Shown here piece after piece: positions 22,116 through 31,557 of a stretch of DNA of 64,000 nt; position 1 is the stretch's first letter; the number at the start of each line of letters is the position of its first letter. Source of the DNA: Leclercia sp. S52 (GTDB lineage Bacteria; Pseudomonadota; Gammaproteobacteria; Enterobacterales; Enterobacteriaceae). The stretch spans positions 1,550,001 through 1,614,000 of the forward strand of contig NZ_CP152474.1 in NCBI RefSeq assembly GCF_039727615.1, read 5' to 3'. Under the pieces are notes generated by a model, which saw only the letters and a list, made by a program, of their open reading frames with translations, was not told the DNA's origin and did not search any database. Both the position numbers and the translations under genes were made by a program.

Positions 22116-23834
22116 TTACCTGAGCCAGTTGGTTTTGGCTAGCTCCAGAACTTCGTCACCGCGACCGCTGATGATGGCGCGCAGCATATACAGGCTAAAG
22201 CCCTTGGCCTGCTCAAGTTTGATCTGCGGTGGGATCGCCAGCTCGTCTTTGGCGACCACCACGTCCACCAGCACCGGACCCTCGGTGGAGAAGGCGCGCT
22301 GTAGGGCATCGTCCACCTCGGAGGCTTTCTCCACGCGGATGCCGGTGATACCGCAGGCTTCGGCGATGGCAGCGAAGTTGGTGTCGTGCAGCTCGGTGCC
22401 GTCGGTCAGATAGCCCCCGGCCTTCATCTCCATCGCCACAAAGCCCAGCACGCTGTTGTTAAAGACGATGATTTTAATCGGCAGCTTCATCTGCGCCACC
22501 GAGAGGAAGTCGCCCATCAGCATGCTGAAGCCGCCGTCGCCGCACATCGCCACTACCTGCCGCTCCGGCGCGGTGGCTTTGGCCCCCAGCGCCTGCGGCA
22601 TGGCGTTAGCCATCGAGCCGTGGTTAAACGAGCCAATCAGACGGCGCTTGCCGTTCATCTTCAGGTAGCGTGCCGCCCAGACGGTAGGCGTCCCCACGTC
22701 GCAGGTAAAGATGGCATCCTCATCGGCGTAGTGGCTGATCTGCTGCGCCAGATACTGCGGGTGCAGCGCTTTGTCGCTGGGTTTCGCCTTGTCATCCAGC
22801 CCTTTACGTGCGTCACGATAGTCACTGAGCGCTTTATCAAGAAACTTACGATCGGTTTTCTCCTCCAGTAGCGGCATCAGCGCGGCGAGGGTGGCCTTGA
22901 TGTCGCCCACCAGCGCCATATCCACCTTGCTGTGCGCCCCAATGCTGGCCGGGTTGATGTCGATCTGGATAATCTTCGCGTCGGTAGGGTAGAAGGCGCG
23001 ATAGGGGAAGCGGGTGCCGAGCAGCACCAGGGTATCGGCGTTCATCATGGTGTGGAACCCGGACGAGAAGCCGATCAGCCCGGTCATCCCCACGTCATAG
23101 GGGTTATCGTACTCCACGTGCTCTTTACCGCGCAGGGCGTGAACGATCGGCGCCTTGAGCATGCCGGCAAATTCCACCAGCTCGTCATGGGCCCCGGCGC
23201 AGCCGCTGCCGCACATCAGGGCGATGTTGCTGGAGTAGCGCAGCAGCTGCGCCAGCTTTTTCAGTTCGGCATGGGCGGGGGTGACCACCGGCAGGGGGGC
23301 CGGATACCAGTGGTTGCTGGCACTTTCCGGGGCCGCCTGCAGGGCCACGTCGCCGGGCAGCACAATCACCGAGACGCCGCGCTTTAAGATGGCGTTGCGC
23401 AGGGCCAGGGCCAGCACCTGCGGGATCTGCTCCGGCGAGGAGACCAGCTCACAGTAGTGGCTGCACTCCCGGAACAGCTCCTGCGGGTGCGTCTCCTGAA
23501 AATAGCCGCTGCCGATTTCACTCGACGGAATATGCGCCGCGATGGCCAGCACCGGGACGTTGTTACGATGACAATCAAACAGGCCGTTGATCAGGTGCAG
23601 GTTGCCCGGCCCGCAGGATCCGGCGCACACCGCCAGTTCCCCGGTGAGCTGGGCCTCGGCCCCGGCGGCGAACGCGGCGACCTCCTCATGACGGGTGGGC
23701 ATCCACTCAATGGTGCCCATCCGGTTCAGGCTGTCGCTCAGGCCGTTGAGGGAATCCCCGGTGACACCCCAGATCCGTTTCACTCCGGCCTGTTCCAGCA
23801 TTTTCGCGATGTAGTTCGCCACGGTTTGTTTCAT
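22116..23834 (-). CDS. poxB: Pyruvate oxidase PoxB (ubiquinone-dependent)
   Basis: The 572-residue peripheral membrane flavoenzyme oxidises pyruvate to acetate and CO2 and passes electrons to ubiquinone. The N-terminal TPP domain carries [10 protein letters not shown] and the activating Glu in [13 protein letters not shown] context ([11 protein letters not shown]). The C-terminal TPP-binding motif is [14 protein letters not shown] ... NNS. The last ~25 residues form the lipid-activated membrane-binding tail. It heads the poxB-ltaE-ybjT-ybjS set; E. coli poxB depends on RpoS, which I cannot confirm here. Confidence 0.97.
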   Translation of the reverse strand: MKQTVANYIAKMLEQAGVKRIWGVTGDSLNGLSDSLNRMGTIEWMPTRHEEVAAFAAGAEAQLTGELAVCAGSCGPGNLHLINGLFDCHRNNVPVLAIAAHIPSSEIGSGYFQETHPQELFRECSHYCELVSSPEQIPQVLALALRNAILKRGVSVIVLPGDVALQAAPESASNHWYPAPLPVVTPAHAELKKLAQLLRYSSNIALMCGSGCAGAHDELVEFAGMLKAPIVHALRGKEHVEYDNPYDVGMTGLIGFSSGFHTMMNADTLVLLGTRFPYRAFYPTDAKIIQIDINPASIGAHSKVDMALVGDIKATLAALMPLLEEKTDRKFLDKALSDYRDARKGLDDKAKPSDKALHPQYLAQQISHYADEDAIFTCDVGTPTVWAARYLKMNGKRRLIGSFNHGSMANAMPQALGAKATAPERQVVAMCGDGGFSMLMGDFLSVAQMKLPIKIIVFNNSVLGFVAMEMKAGGYLTDGTELHDTNFAAIAEACGITGIRVEKASEVDDALQRAFSTEGPVLVDVVVAKDELAIPPQIKLEQAKGFSLYMLRAIISGRGDEVLELAKTNWLR

Positions 23835-23987
23835 GGTAGTCCGTCTCCTGAATGTGATAACGCTTTCAAGCTTAGATGAAACTGACCGCCCTGCCTGTTT
23901 AAACCCCCCTGATTAATCGTTGCTTTCAATGTGCAACATTTCGTCATATTGTGGTGAGGTATCCAATAAAAAGAGGAGTAAATTCAA

Positions 23988-24422
23988 ATGGTTAAATCAT
24001 TGTTAATGGCTGTTAATAAAACGCTAACGAGTGACGATGCTGGCAAGCTGTTGCTGCGTCTGGCGGTGGGGGGCTTAATGCTGTTTCACGGCATGCATAA
24101 GGCCATCGACGGAGTGGGGGGTATTGCCGGCATGCTGGTGGCGAAGGGGCTACCGGCCTTTATTGCTTACGGCGTGTTGATTGGCGAAGTGGTGGCCCCG
24201 ATCCTGATTATCCTCGGTATTCTTACCCGTCCGGCGGCGCTGGTGCTGGCCTTTACCATGGTGGTGGCGTGGCTGATGGTGGGCACCGGTAAAACCTTCG
24301 CGCTGGATGCGGTCGGGGCGTGGGCGATTGAGAGTCTGGTCTACTTCTTCGTTGGCGCGCTGGCCGTGGCATTTTTAGGGGCGGGGCGGTACGCGGTAGT
24401 AAACGATCCCGTCTGGAAGTAA
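23988..24422 (+). CDS. DoxX family membrane protein
   Basis: The 144-residue protein has four hydrophobic helices. The first carries LLLRLAVGGLMLFHGMHKA, a typical DoxX signature, followed by LIGEVVAPILIILGILTRPAAL. DoxX proteins act in quinone- or thiosulfate-linked redox or envelope stress settings, but the role of this one is unknown. The ribosome site AAGAGGAGT is strong. It lies divergent from poxB and convergent with hcr. From memory K-12 has no gene here, so it is an insertion or a loss in K-12. Confidence 0.85.
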   Translation: MVKSLLMAVNKTLTSDDAGKLLLRLAVGGLMLFHGMHKAIDGVGGIAGMLVAKGLPAFIAYGVLIGEVVAPILIILGILTRPAALVLAFTMVVAWLMVGTGKTFALDAVGAWAIESLVYFFVGALAVAFLGAGRYAVVNDPVWK

Positions 24423-24521
24423 CGCCGGGCGGCACTGCGTTTGCCCGGCCTACGGTTCATTGCCTTATGTTGCATTAACGCACGGACGTTGTAGGCCCGG
24501 TAAGCGCAGCGCCACCGGGCT
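24423..24521. repeat. BIME (pair of inverted REP sequences)
   Basis: Two REP-like units face each other between the convergent genes DoxX and hcr. One reads GCCGGGCGGCACTGCG then GCCCGGCCTACGG, and the other GTAGGCCCGGTAAGCGCAGC then GCCACCGGGC. Each can form its own hairpin. Such extragenic elements stabilise transcripts or bind gyrase and IHF in enterobacteria. Confidence 0.8.
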
Positions 24522-24526
24522 TTTCA

Positions 24527-25495
24527 TCAGGCCAGCACCAGATCCCCCTGCGGATGACAGGAGCAGGCCAGCACGTAGCCTTCCGCCACTTCGGCATCCG
24601 TCAGCGTCATGGTGCTGGAGACGGTATAGTTCCCGTCCACCACCTTCGTTTTACAGCAGCCGCAGACGCCTGCACGGCAGGCGGCCACCACCGGCACGTT
24701 ATTGCTCTCCAGCGCTTCCAGCAGCGTGCTGCCCACGCGGCCAAAGAAGGTCTGCGCCGGCTGCAGTTTGGTGAACTTCAGTCCGCTGGTGGCAGCTTCC
24801 GCGACCGGAGTAAAGAACTGCTCTTTAAAGAAGCGGGTCACGCCGAGAGCCTTCACCTCTTCTTCAACGATGTCCATATAGGGCGCCGGACCACAGGTCA
24901 TCACGGTGCGTGAGGCCAGATCCGGCACGCGCTGCAGCAGCTCGCGGGTCAGACGACCGGCAACAAAACCCTCGGTGGCGTTGGTTTCGGCCACCAGGGT
25001 GACCGGGTAGTTACGCCATTCGTCCGCGAAGATCACATCCTGCGGCGAGCGCACGCTGAAGATCACCTCCACGTCGGCCTGCGGGCGGTGCTTCGCCAGC
25101 CAGCGACGCATCGACATCACCGGCGTCACGCCGCAGCCGGCGGCCAGCAGCAGGAATTTATCTTCCGGCTTATCGTCACAGGTAAAATCACCCTGCGCGT
25201 CGGAGAGCCAGATGTAATCCCCACGCTTCACGTCGTGCGTCAACCACTGAGAGCCTGCCCCCTCATCAATGCGGCGGATGGTCAGCGTAATGTACTCGCT
25301 GATACCCGGCGTTGAGGAGATCGTGTACGCCCGCAGCGTCTGGGCTGAGTTACGCACGCTGACCAGCGCATACTGCCCGGCACGGTACGGATAATAGTCG
25401 TGGCACAGCAGCGAAATCGTCCAGACATCCGGTGTTTCCTGATGGATGTGATGAACCTGCATCCGCCATGGGCACTGATGGGTTGGCATTGTCAT
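24527..25495 (-). CDS. hcr: NADH oxidoreductase Hcr
   Basis: The 322-residue flavoprotein transfers electrons from NADH to the hybrid cluster protein Hcp. An FAD domain (RAYTISSTPG) is followed by an NAD domain (LLAAGCGVTPVMSM). A C-terminal plant-type [2Fe-2S] ferredoxin domain carries CRAGVCGCC and a distal ACSC. The start is 11 bases after the hcp stop, so both genes form one operon. Length equals the E. coli protein. Confidence 0.97.
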   Translation of the reverse strand: MTMPTHQCPWRMQVHHIHQETPDVWTISLLCHDYYPYRAGQYALVSVRNSAQTLRAYTISSTPGISEYITLTIRRIDEGAGSQWLTHDVKRGDYIWLSDAQGDFTCDDKPEDKFLLLAAGCGVTPVMSMRRWLAKHRPQADVEVIFSVRSPQDVIFADEWRNYPVTLVAETNATEGFVAGRLTRELLQRVPDLASRTVMTCGPAPYMDIVEEEVKALGVTRFFKEQFFTPVAEAATSGLKFTKLQPAQTFFGRVGSTLLEALESNNVPVVAACRAGVCGCCKTKVVDGNYTVSSTMTLTDAEVAEGYVLACSCHPQGDLVLA

Positions 25496-25506
25496 TCGTT
25501 AACTCC

Positions 25507-27159
25507 TTACGCGCTCAGCAGTTGCTTCATGTCTTCTTCAACGGTGGTCACGGAACGCAGACCAAACTTCTCATTGAGGACGGCCAGCAGATCCGGCGTA
25601 AAGAAGCCTGGCGCGGTCGGGCCGGTGACGATGTTTTTCACGCCCAGCGACAGCAGTGTCAGCAGGATCACAATCGCTTTCTGTTCGAACCAGGAGAGCA
25701 CCAGCGACAGCGGCAGGTCGTTCACGCCACAGCCCAGTTTTTCTGCCAGGGTTACCGCCAGGATAATCGCCGAGTAGGCGTCGTTACACTGACCGGCATC
25801 GATCAGACGCGGCAGGCCTTCGATATCCCCGAACTCCAGCTTGTTGAAACGGTACTTACCGCAGGCCAGGGTCAGGATCAGGCAGTCGTCCGGCACGCTG
25901 GTGGCGAAATCGGTGAAGTAGTTACGTTCCCCACGTGCGCCGTCACAGCCGCCAACCAGGAAGATGTGACGCAGTTTTTCGCGGCTCACCAGGTCAATCA
26001 GGGAATCCGCCGCGCCCAGCAGGGTCTGACGGCCAAAACCAACGGTGATCAGGTGAGGAATTTCGCTGTACGGGAAGCCCGCCATCTGCTGCGCCTGGGC
26101 AATCACCGGACCAAAATCGTCACCTTCCAGGTGGCTCACGCCCGGCCAGCCGACGATGCTGCGGGTCCAGATACGATCGTCGTAAGCGCCAACGGTAGGG
26201 TCGATGATGCAGTTAGAGGTCATCACGATTGGGCCCGGGAAGCGGGCGAATTCGACCTGCTGGTTCTGCCAGCCGCTGCCATAGTTCCCGATCAGATGTT
26301 TGAATTTGCGCAGCTCAGGGTAGCCGTGGGCAGGCAGCATCTCACCGTGGGTGTAGACGTTCACGCCGGTGCCGTCGGTCTGCTCCAGCAGGTTGTAGAG
26401 ATCTTTCAGGTCGTGACCGGAGATCAGGATGCACTTGCCTTCGGTCGCTTTAACGTTGACCTGAGTTGGCGTCGGGTGGCCGTATTTAGTGGTTTCACCC
26501 GCGTCCAGGATGCTCATCACTTTGAAGTTCATCTGGCCGATTTCCATGGAACACTCCAGCAGGGCGTTCATGTCGGAAGGCCAGGTTCCCAGCCACGCCA
26601 TGATTTTATGGTACTGGGCGTAAATGTCGTTGTCGTACTGATCCAGAACGTGCGCGTGTTCCATATAGGCCGCGGCACCTTTCAGGCCGTACAGGCACAG
26701 CAGACGCAGGCCGAGGATGTTCTCGCCAATCGCCGCTTTGTCTTTGTTCGGGGTAAATTCTGCCGCCTGACGCTGCAGGTCGCCGAGATCGTCGCTGACC
26801 AGTTGCAGTTCGGCCATTGGGTTATCAACGTGGGCACTGGCATCAACGTTCAGGGCCTGTGCTTTCAGGGCGTCACGCAGGGCAATAGCTTCGCGGGCGT
26901 AGCCGACAATGCGTGGCGAATCGAAGTTAACGTTGGTCAGGGTAGAGAAAAACGCGCGCGGGGCGAAGTTATCAACGTAGTGGTCGATAATGCCATATTC
27001 CCGGGCCTTCACCGCCCAGGCGGATAAACCCTGCAGGGCGGCAATCAGCAGATCCTGCAGATCGGAGGTTTCGGCGGTTTTACCGCACATGCCCTGTGCG
27101 TAAGAGCAGCCGTTGCCAGCTGGGGTACGGATGGTTTGTTCACATTGCACACAAAACAT
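25507..27159 (-). CDS. hcp: Hydroxylamine reductase / hybrid cluster protein Hcp
   Basis: Hcp reduces NO and hydroxylamine and acts as an S-nitrosylase in E. coli. The ATG at 27157-27159 ([18 protein letters not shown]) gives 550 residues, the E. coli length, and follows an AGGTGTG ribosome site; the GTG two codons earlier is less likely. The N-terminal Cys cluster CVQC ... GMCGK binds the cubane [4Fe] cluster. The hybrid-cluster ligands include GGCDG and [10 protein letters not shown]. It forms an operon with hcr. Confidence 0.97.
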   Translation of the reverse strand: MFCVQCEQTIRTPAGNGCSYAQGMCGKTAETSDLQDLLIAALQGLSAWAVKAREYGIIDHYVDNFAPRAFFSTLTNVNFDSPRIVGYAREAIALRDALKAQALNVDASAHVDNPMAELQLVSDDLGDLQRQAAEFTPNKDKAAIGENILGLRLLCLYGLKGAAAYMEHAHVLDQYDNDIYAQYHKIMAWLGTWPSDMNALLECSMEIGQMNFKVMSILDAGETTKYGHPTPTQVNVKATEGKCILISGHDLKDLYNLLEQTDGTGVNVYTHGEMLPAHGYPELRKFKHLIGNYGSGWQNQQVEFARFPGPIVMTSNCIIDPTVGAYDDRIWTRSIVGWPGVSHLEGDDFGPVIAQAQQMAGFPYSEIPHLITVGFGRQTLLGAADSLIDLVSREKLRHIFLVGGCDGARGERNYFTDFATSVPDDCLILTLACGKYRFNKLEFGDIEGLPRLIDAGQCNDAYSAIILAVTLAEKLGCGVNDLPLSLVLSWFEQKAIVILLTLLSLGVKNIVTGPTAPGFFTPDLLAVLNEKFGLRSVTTVEEDMKQLLSA

Positions 27160-27302
27160 AATCACACCTGTTAAAGTTATATTTGATATACATGTTTAAG
27201 ATTATGCCTGTGGCGATACGGAGAAAAGGGCTTTCTGCTACAAACGAGAGGGTTATTGATTTAGCGCAATTTTGGCGGTAGCTGGCTACCGCCAAAGAAG
27301 TA
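27160..27302 (-). promoter_or_regulatory. hcp upstream region with a degenerate FNR-like site
   Basis: Transcription of hcp in E. coli is activated by FNR under anaerobiosis. Upstream of hcp the half-site TTGAT at 27183-27187 begins a TTGATATACATGTT sequence that only partly matches the FNR consensus. The rest of this gap, down to the lysO stop at 27303, holds no gene. The match is too weak for a firm call. Confidence 0.25.
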
Positions 27303-28202
27303 TCAGGCGGAGAAGAAGGCCATCATGATTGGCACCAGCAGGCTTAAGATAAAGCCGTGGACAATGGCGGCAGGGACCATCTCCAGCCCGCCCGAGCGTT
27401 GCAGCACCGGCAGGGTAAAGTCCATCGAGGTGGCGCCGCACAGGCCCAGCGCCGTGGATCGACTGCGACGCACCAGGCCCGGGATCAGCATAATGGCAAT
27501 CAGCTCGCGGCCCAGATCGTTAAAGAAGGCGGCGCTACCAATCACCGGGCCAAAAGATTCGGTTAACAGAATGCCGGACAGGGAATACCAGCCAAAACCG
27601 GAGGCCATCGCCAGGGCGGTATTAAGCGGCAGACCGAGAATAAAGGCGTTAATCACCCCGCCCACCAGCGAACTGCCCACCACGACGACGGCGACCATCA
27701 TGCCGCGACGATTGAGCACGATCTGTTTCAGGGTCATGCCGTTATTGCGCAGCTGAATACCAATCAGGAAAAGCAGGAAGATCAGGGTATATTCGCTGGC
27801 TTCGGTGGCGTGCTGTAAAAAGGCGAACCCGGTCAGCCCCAGCAGAAAACCGAGCACCACTACGCCGCATAATTTCAGTGACTCCAGCGCCATGGCAATA
27901 CGCGAGGGTAATTTTTCCTGATGGTGGTGGTTTTTCCACGGAATAACGCGTTCCAGCCAGAACAGGGCCGCGATATTGCATAGCAAAATAACCGCCATCG
28001 TAATGACCGAGTAATGCAGGATCGAGAGCAGGTTGGTCGCCAGATTATCGAGGAAGGCGAGGCTGATGCCCATAAAAAACAGAATGACGTAGACAATCCA
28101 GCTCAGTAAACGATTGATCAGTTTTAACGCTGACAGCTGACGAAGAGGAATGAGATAACCCACGATCAGCGGGATCAGAATGATTAAGAGTCCTGAAAAC
28201 AT
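27303..28202 (-). CDS. lysO: L-lysine exporter LysO
   Basis: The 299-residue inner-membrane protein (YbjE) exports lysine and confers thialysine resistance in E. coli. The ATG at 28200-28202 (MFSGLLIILIPLIVGYLIPL) is chosen over an upstream TTG because it gives the E. coli length. About eight hydrophobic helices are visible, with the conserved SGFGWYSLSGILLTESFGP and LGLCGATSMDFTLPVL. It is probably monocistronic. In E. coli it is under ArgP and a lysine-dependent attenuator; I did not identify either here. Confidence 0.95.
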   Translation of the reverse strand: MFSGLLIILIPLIVGYLIPLRQLSALKLINRLLSWIVYVILFFMGISLAFLDNLATNLLSILHYSVITMAVILLCNIAALFWLERVIPWKNHHHQEKLPSRIAMALESLKLCGVVVLGFLLGLTGFAFLQHATEASEYTLIFLLFLIGIQLRNNGMTLKQIVLNRRGMMVAVVVVGSSLVGGVINAFILGLPLNTALAMASGFGWYSLSGILLTESFGPVIGSAAFFNDLGRELIAIMLIPGLVRRSRSTALGLCGATSMDFTLPVLQRSGGLEMVPAAIVHGFILSLLVPIMMAFFSA

Positions 28203-28292
28203 GAACAACCGGTCCTTTATATGAGTGGCGCTGTGACACTACCCAATTCAGGCTGTTCAGTAAAGGTGGAAAATGGGGGGGGGCGGTTTAAT

Positions 28293-28371
28293 GCCGGGTG
28301 GCGCTGACGCTTGCCCGGCCTACGGTTTGGCATTTCGTAGGCCGGGTAAGGCGAAGCCGCCACCCGGCACC
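28293..28371. repeat. BIME (two facing REP units)
   Basis: GCCGGGTGGCGCTGACGC and GCCCGGCCTACG are followed after about 15 bases by the inverted unit CGTAGGCCGGGTAAGGCG and GCCACCCGGC. The two units form a long imperfect palindrome between lysO and aqpZ. A run of nine G at 28275-28283 lies just upstream and may itself be miscounted. Confidence 0.85.
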
Positions 28372-28386
28372 ACAACGCGCACAATC

Positions 28387-29082
28387 TTAATCGCGTTTCT
28401 CAAGCAGGGTGCGATACAGCACGCCGCCAAGGATACCGCCGACAATCGGCATCACCCAGAACAGCCACAGCTGCTCCAGCGCCCAGCCGCCCTGGAAGAT
28501 GGCGACCGCGGTGCTGCGCGCCGGGTTAACCGAGGTGTTGGTCACCGGGATGCTGATCAGGTGGATCAGGGTCAGCGCCAGGCCAATCGCAATCGGCGCA
28601 AAACCGGCCGGAGCGTGTTTGTCGGTCGCGCCGTGGATCACCAGCAGGAAACCGGCCGTCAGCACGATTTCAATCACGATGGCAGACAGCATGGAGAACC
28701 CACCCGGGGAGTGTTCGCCAAAACCGTTTGAAGCAAAACCGCTGGCCGCAGCGTCAAAGCCCGCTTTACCGCTGGCAATGACATACAGAATAGCGGCAGC
28801 AATAATCCCACCAATCACCTGGGCAATAATATAGCCAAGAATATCTTTCGCCGGAAAACGCCCGCCCGCCCACAGACCTAATGTGACCGCCGGGTTAAAA
28901 TGCCCACCGGAAATATGCCCCACGGCATAAGCCATGGTTAATACCGTTAAACCGAAGGCCAGGGAAACCCCGACAAAACCAATCCCTAATTCCGGAAAAC
29001 CTGCCGCCAACACTGCGCTACCGCAGCCACCAAATACCAACCAGAATGTACCAAAACATTCAGCTGCTAACTTTCTGAACAT
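28387..29082 (-). CDS. aqpZ: Aquaporin Z
   Basis: The 231-residue water channel has six membrane helices and two NPA motifs ([13 protein letters not shown] and [15 protein letters not shown]). The selectivity-filter residues of orthodox aquaporins (Phe, His, Thr, Arg) are compatible with the flanking sequence. The ATG at 29080-29082 ([14 protein letters not shown]) is chosen because it gives the E. coli length. It sits in the usual order next to ybjD, but here a small peptide gene is inserted between the two. Confidence 0.96.
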   Translation of the reverse strand: MFRKLAAECFGTFWLVFGGCGSAVLAAGFPELGIGFVGVSLAFGLTVLTMAYAVGHISGGHFNPAVTLGLWAGGRFPAKDILGYIIAQVIGGIIAAAILYVIASGKAGFDAAASGFASNGFGEHSPGGFSMLSAIVIEIVLTAGFLLVIHGATDKHAPAGFAPIAIGLALTLIHLISIPVTNTSVNPARSTAVAIFQGGWALEQLWLFWVMPIVGGILGGVLYRTLLEKRD

Positions 29083-29500
29083 AACCACCTCATAATATTA
29101 ATATTCTGCGCTTGTTCCCGCGCGCAGTGTTTTCTTGTCCCAAAGGAGGAGGGCAAAACGGAAAACGGCCATATTTTATATAGGGCGTAATGCCTTCACC
29201 AGAGGAATAAGTCCGGTAAAATTGATTTGGAACAATGATAACGGACTATGATTTGCTGCGGGGCGCAATATAACCTGGTCTTAGCGCGACAGAAAGTTAA
29301 TTTAAGTACGTAACGATAATGAATAATCTTAATTCATAGAAAATAAACTCGGGTTAAATTCCGAATAATTGGCGCGCCATTGACAGGCATAAATGTTAAG
29401 AAATAGTATTTGCCCGAAAAATATAATTAACCTATTTTTCAGTTTTAATCGTGCCAAATAACGCATTCTTCTATTAACTATCAGGATAAGGATTATCAAC
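29083..29500. promoter_or_regulatory. AT-rich region between aqpZ and the small peptide gene, with candidate promoter
   Basis: These 418 bases hold no convincing gene. They must carry the aqpZ promoter on the minus strand. On the plus strand a consensus TTGACA at 29380-29385 is followed 18 bases later by TAGTAT (29404-29409), a candidate promoter for the peptide gene at 29501. A ribosome site AAGGA lies about 9 bases before that ATG. The low GC content contrasts with the flanking core genes. Confidence 0.4.
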
Positions 29501-29740
29501 ATGCGTGAATTAAACACCGTAGAGCAGGCCTCTGTTACTGGCGCAGGCAATATTGCCGACGCGGCAGCGCTGCTGGGCAAAGGCATCGGTAGCATTATCG
29601 ACGCAGCCCATAAGGGTAACACGGCCGCTACCGCCGCTGGCGAAGTGCTCGGCCGGGGTATCGGAATGGTTGTGGAAGTCTCCGTAACGCTTTTTCAGGG
29701 CCTCCTGGGCGGTATCTCTGACCTGTTCTCTAAAAAATAA
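29501..29740 (+). CDS. Putative microcin / class IIb-type bacteriocin precursor
   Basis: The 79-residue product starts MRELNTVEQASVTGAG, which fits the leader pattern of class II microcins and double-glycine peptides (MREL...E...V.GAG). Cleavage after Gly16 would release a 63-residue Gly/Ala-rich, hydrophobic, slightly amphipathic peptide. The mature part holds three GxxxG motifs (Gly26-30, Gly51-55, Gly67-71). It also has an internal repeat: LLGKGIGSIIDA (24-35) against VLGRGIGMVVEV (49-60). A good ribosome site precedes it and a strong terminator follows. No immunity gene, C39-peptidase exporter or modification gene is adjacent. Activity is unproven; it could be a non-toxic remnant or a peptide with another role. 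Confidence 0.7.
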   Translation: MRELNTVEQASVTGAGNIADAAALLGKGIGSIIDAAHKGNTAATAAGEVLGRGIGMVVEVSVTLFQGLLGGISDLFSKK

Positions 29741-29757
29741 CTAAATGCCCGTCTGAC

Positions 29758-29782
29758 AAGGAGAGCCTGCTCTCCTTTTTTA
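29758..29782 (+). terminator. Terminator of the microcin-like gene
   Basis: The perfect stem AAGGAGAG / CTCTCCTT with a CCTG loop is followed by a run of T. It closes the small peptide gene as a single-gene unit and separates it from ybjD. Confidence 0.9.
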
Positions 29783-29896
29783 CCCTCTCGTATGCCAAAT
29801 AGCTTTACCCGACGCACATCCGGGTACTCTCTCCTCGCCACCAGCGCTATACTCCTGATAACTTAAAGGAAAAAGTTTATCTCTCCCGGAGGGTAC

Positions 29897-31557
29897 ATGT
29901 TGCTTGAACGTGTGGAAATCGTGGGGTTCCGCGGCATTAACCGTCTGTCGCTGATGCTTGAGCACAATAACGTGCTGATCGGGGAAAACGCCTGGGGTAA
30001 ATCCAGCCTGCTGGACGCCCTGACGCTGCTGCTCTCTCCTGAATCGGACCTGTACCACTTTGTCCGGGAGGACTTCTGGTTCCCGCCCGGGGATCTGCTG
30101 GGGCGCGAGCACCATCTGCATATCATTCTCACCTTCCGCGAATCCGAGCCGGGCCGTCATCGCGTCCGTCGCTACCGCCCCCCTGGCCGACTGCTGGGTG
30201 CCGTGTCAGGACGACTACCAGCGCATCTTTTATCGTCTGGAGGGCGAGCTGGCAGAAGACGATAGCGTGCTGACGCTGCGCGGTTTTCTCGATAACGACG
30301 GCAACCCTCTGCCGCTGGCGGATATCGACGAGCGGGCGCGCCATCTGGTACGCCTGATGCCGGTGCTGCGCCTGCGCGACGCCCGCTTTATGCGCCGGAT
30401 CCGCAACGGCACCGTGCCCAATATGCCCGACGTGGAAGTCACCGCCCGCGAGCTGGATTATCTGGCGCGCGAGCTGGTGGCCCGTCCGCAAAACTTAACC
30501 GACGGCCAGATCCGCCAGGGATTGTCGGCGATGGTGCAGCTGCTGGAGCACTACTTTACCGAGCAGGGCACCTCGCCGGTCCGCAACCGGCTGATGCGGC
30601 GACGGTCCCACGATGAGCAGCGCAGCTGGCGCTATCTCGACATTATCAACCGGATGATCGACAAGCCCGGCGGCCGTTCGCACCGGGTGATCCTGCTGGG
30701 GCTCTTCTCGACGCTGCTGCAGGCCAAAGGCACCGTCCGGCTCGACCGGGATGCTCGCCCGCTGCTGCTGGTGGAAGATCCCGAGACGCGCCTGCACCCG
30801 ATTATGCTCTCGGTGGCGTGGCACCTGCTGAATCTGTTGCCTTTGCAGCGCATCACCACCACCAACTCCGGCGAACTGCTGTCATTAACCCCGGTGGAGC
30901 ACGTCTGTCGCCTGGTGCGCGAATCGTCGCGCGTCACGGCCTTTCGCCTCGGGCCGGGGGGGAATGAACGCCGAAGACAGCCGCCGGATCGCCTTCCATA
31001 TTCGCTTTAATCGCGCCTCCTCCCTGTTCGCCCGCTGCTGGCTGCTGGTGGAAGGGGAGACCGAAACCTGGGTGATTAACGAGCTGGCCCGCCAGTGCGG
31101 CCACCACTTCGATGCCGAAGGGATCAAGGTGATTGAGTTTGCCCAGTCCGGCTTAAAACCGCTGATCAAATTTGCCCGGCGGATGGGCATCGAGTGGCAC
31201 GTGCTGGTAGACGGCGACGAGGCGGGCAAGAAATATGCTGCCACCGTGCGCGGGCTGATCAACAACGACCGGGAAGAGGAGCGCGAGCACCTGACGGCGC
31301 TGCCCGCCATGGATATGGAGCACTTCATGTACCGTCAGGGCTTCTCGGACGTCTTTCACCGGGTGGCGATGGTGCCTGACGATATTCCGATGAACATGCG
31401 GCGGGTGATCGTGAAAGCCATTCACCGCTCGTCGAAGCCCGATCTGGCGATTGAAGTAGCGATGGAGGCCGGGCGGCGCGGGGTTGAGGCCGTACCGACC
31501 CTGTTGCGGAAAATGTTCTCCCGCGTGCTGTGGCTGGCGCGCGGGAGAGCCGATTAA
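29897..31557 (+). pseudogene. ybjD: ybjD: OLD-family ATPase/TOPRIM nuclease-like protein, frame broken twice
   Basis: The start is at 29897 (MLLERVEIVGFRGINRLSLML). The Walker A motif GENAWGKSSLLDAL is near residue 35. The ABC-type signature and Walker B region (LLLVEDPETRLHP) is in the middle. A C-terminal TOPRIM domain carries LLVEGETE and VLVDGDEAGKK. The frame breaks at a C6 run (30178-30183) and a G7 run (30956-30962). Dropping one base at each gives 552 residues, exactly the E. coli YbjD length. OLD-family proteins are DNA nucleases linked to phage defence or repair, but the role of YbjD is not known. Its stop overlaps the convergent ybjX stop within TTAA. Confidence 0.88.

Noticed and set aside
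25432..27027. 531-residue open frame antisense to hcp
   Set aside because: It lies wholly within the certain hcp gene and the start of hcr; no ribosome site or recognisable domain.
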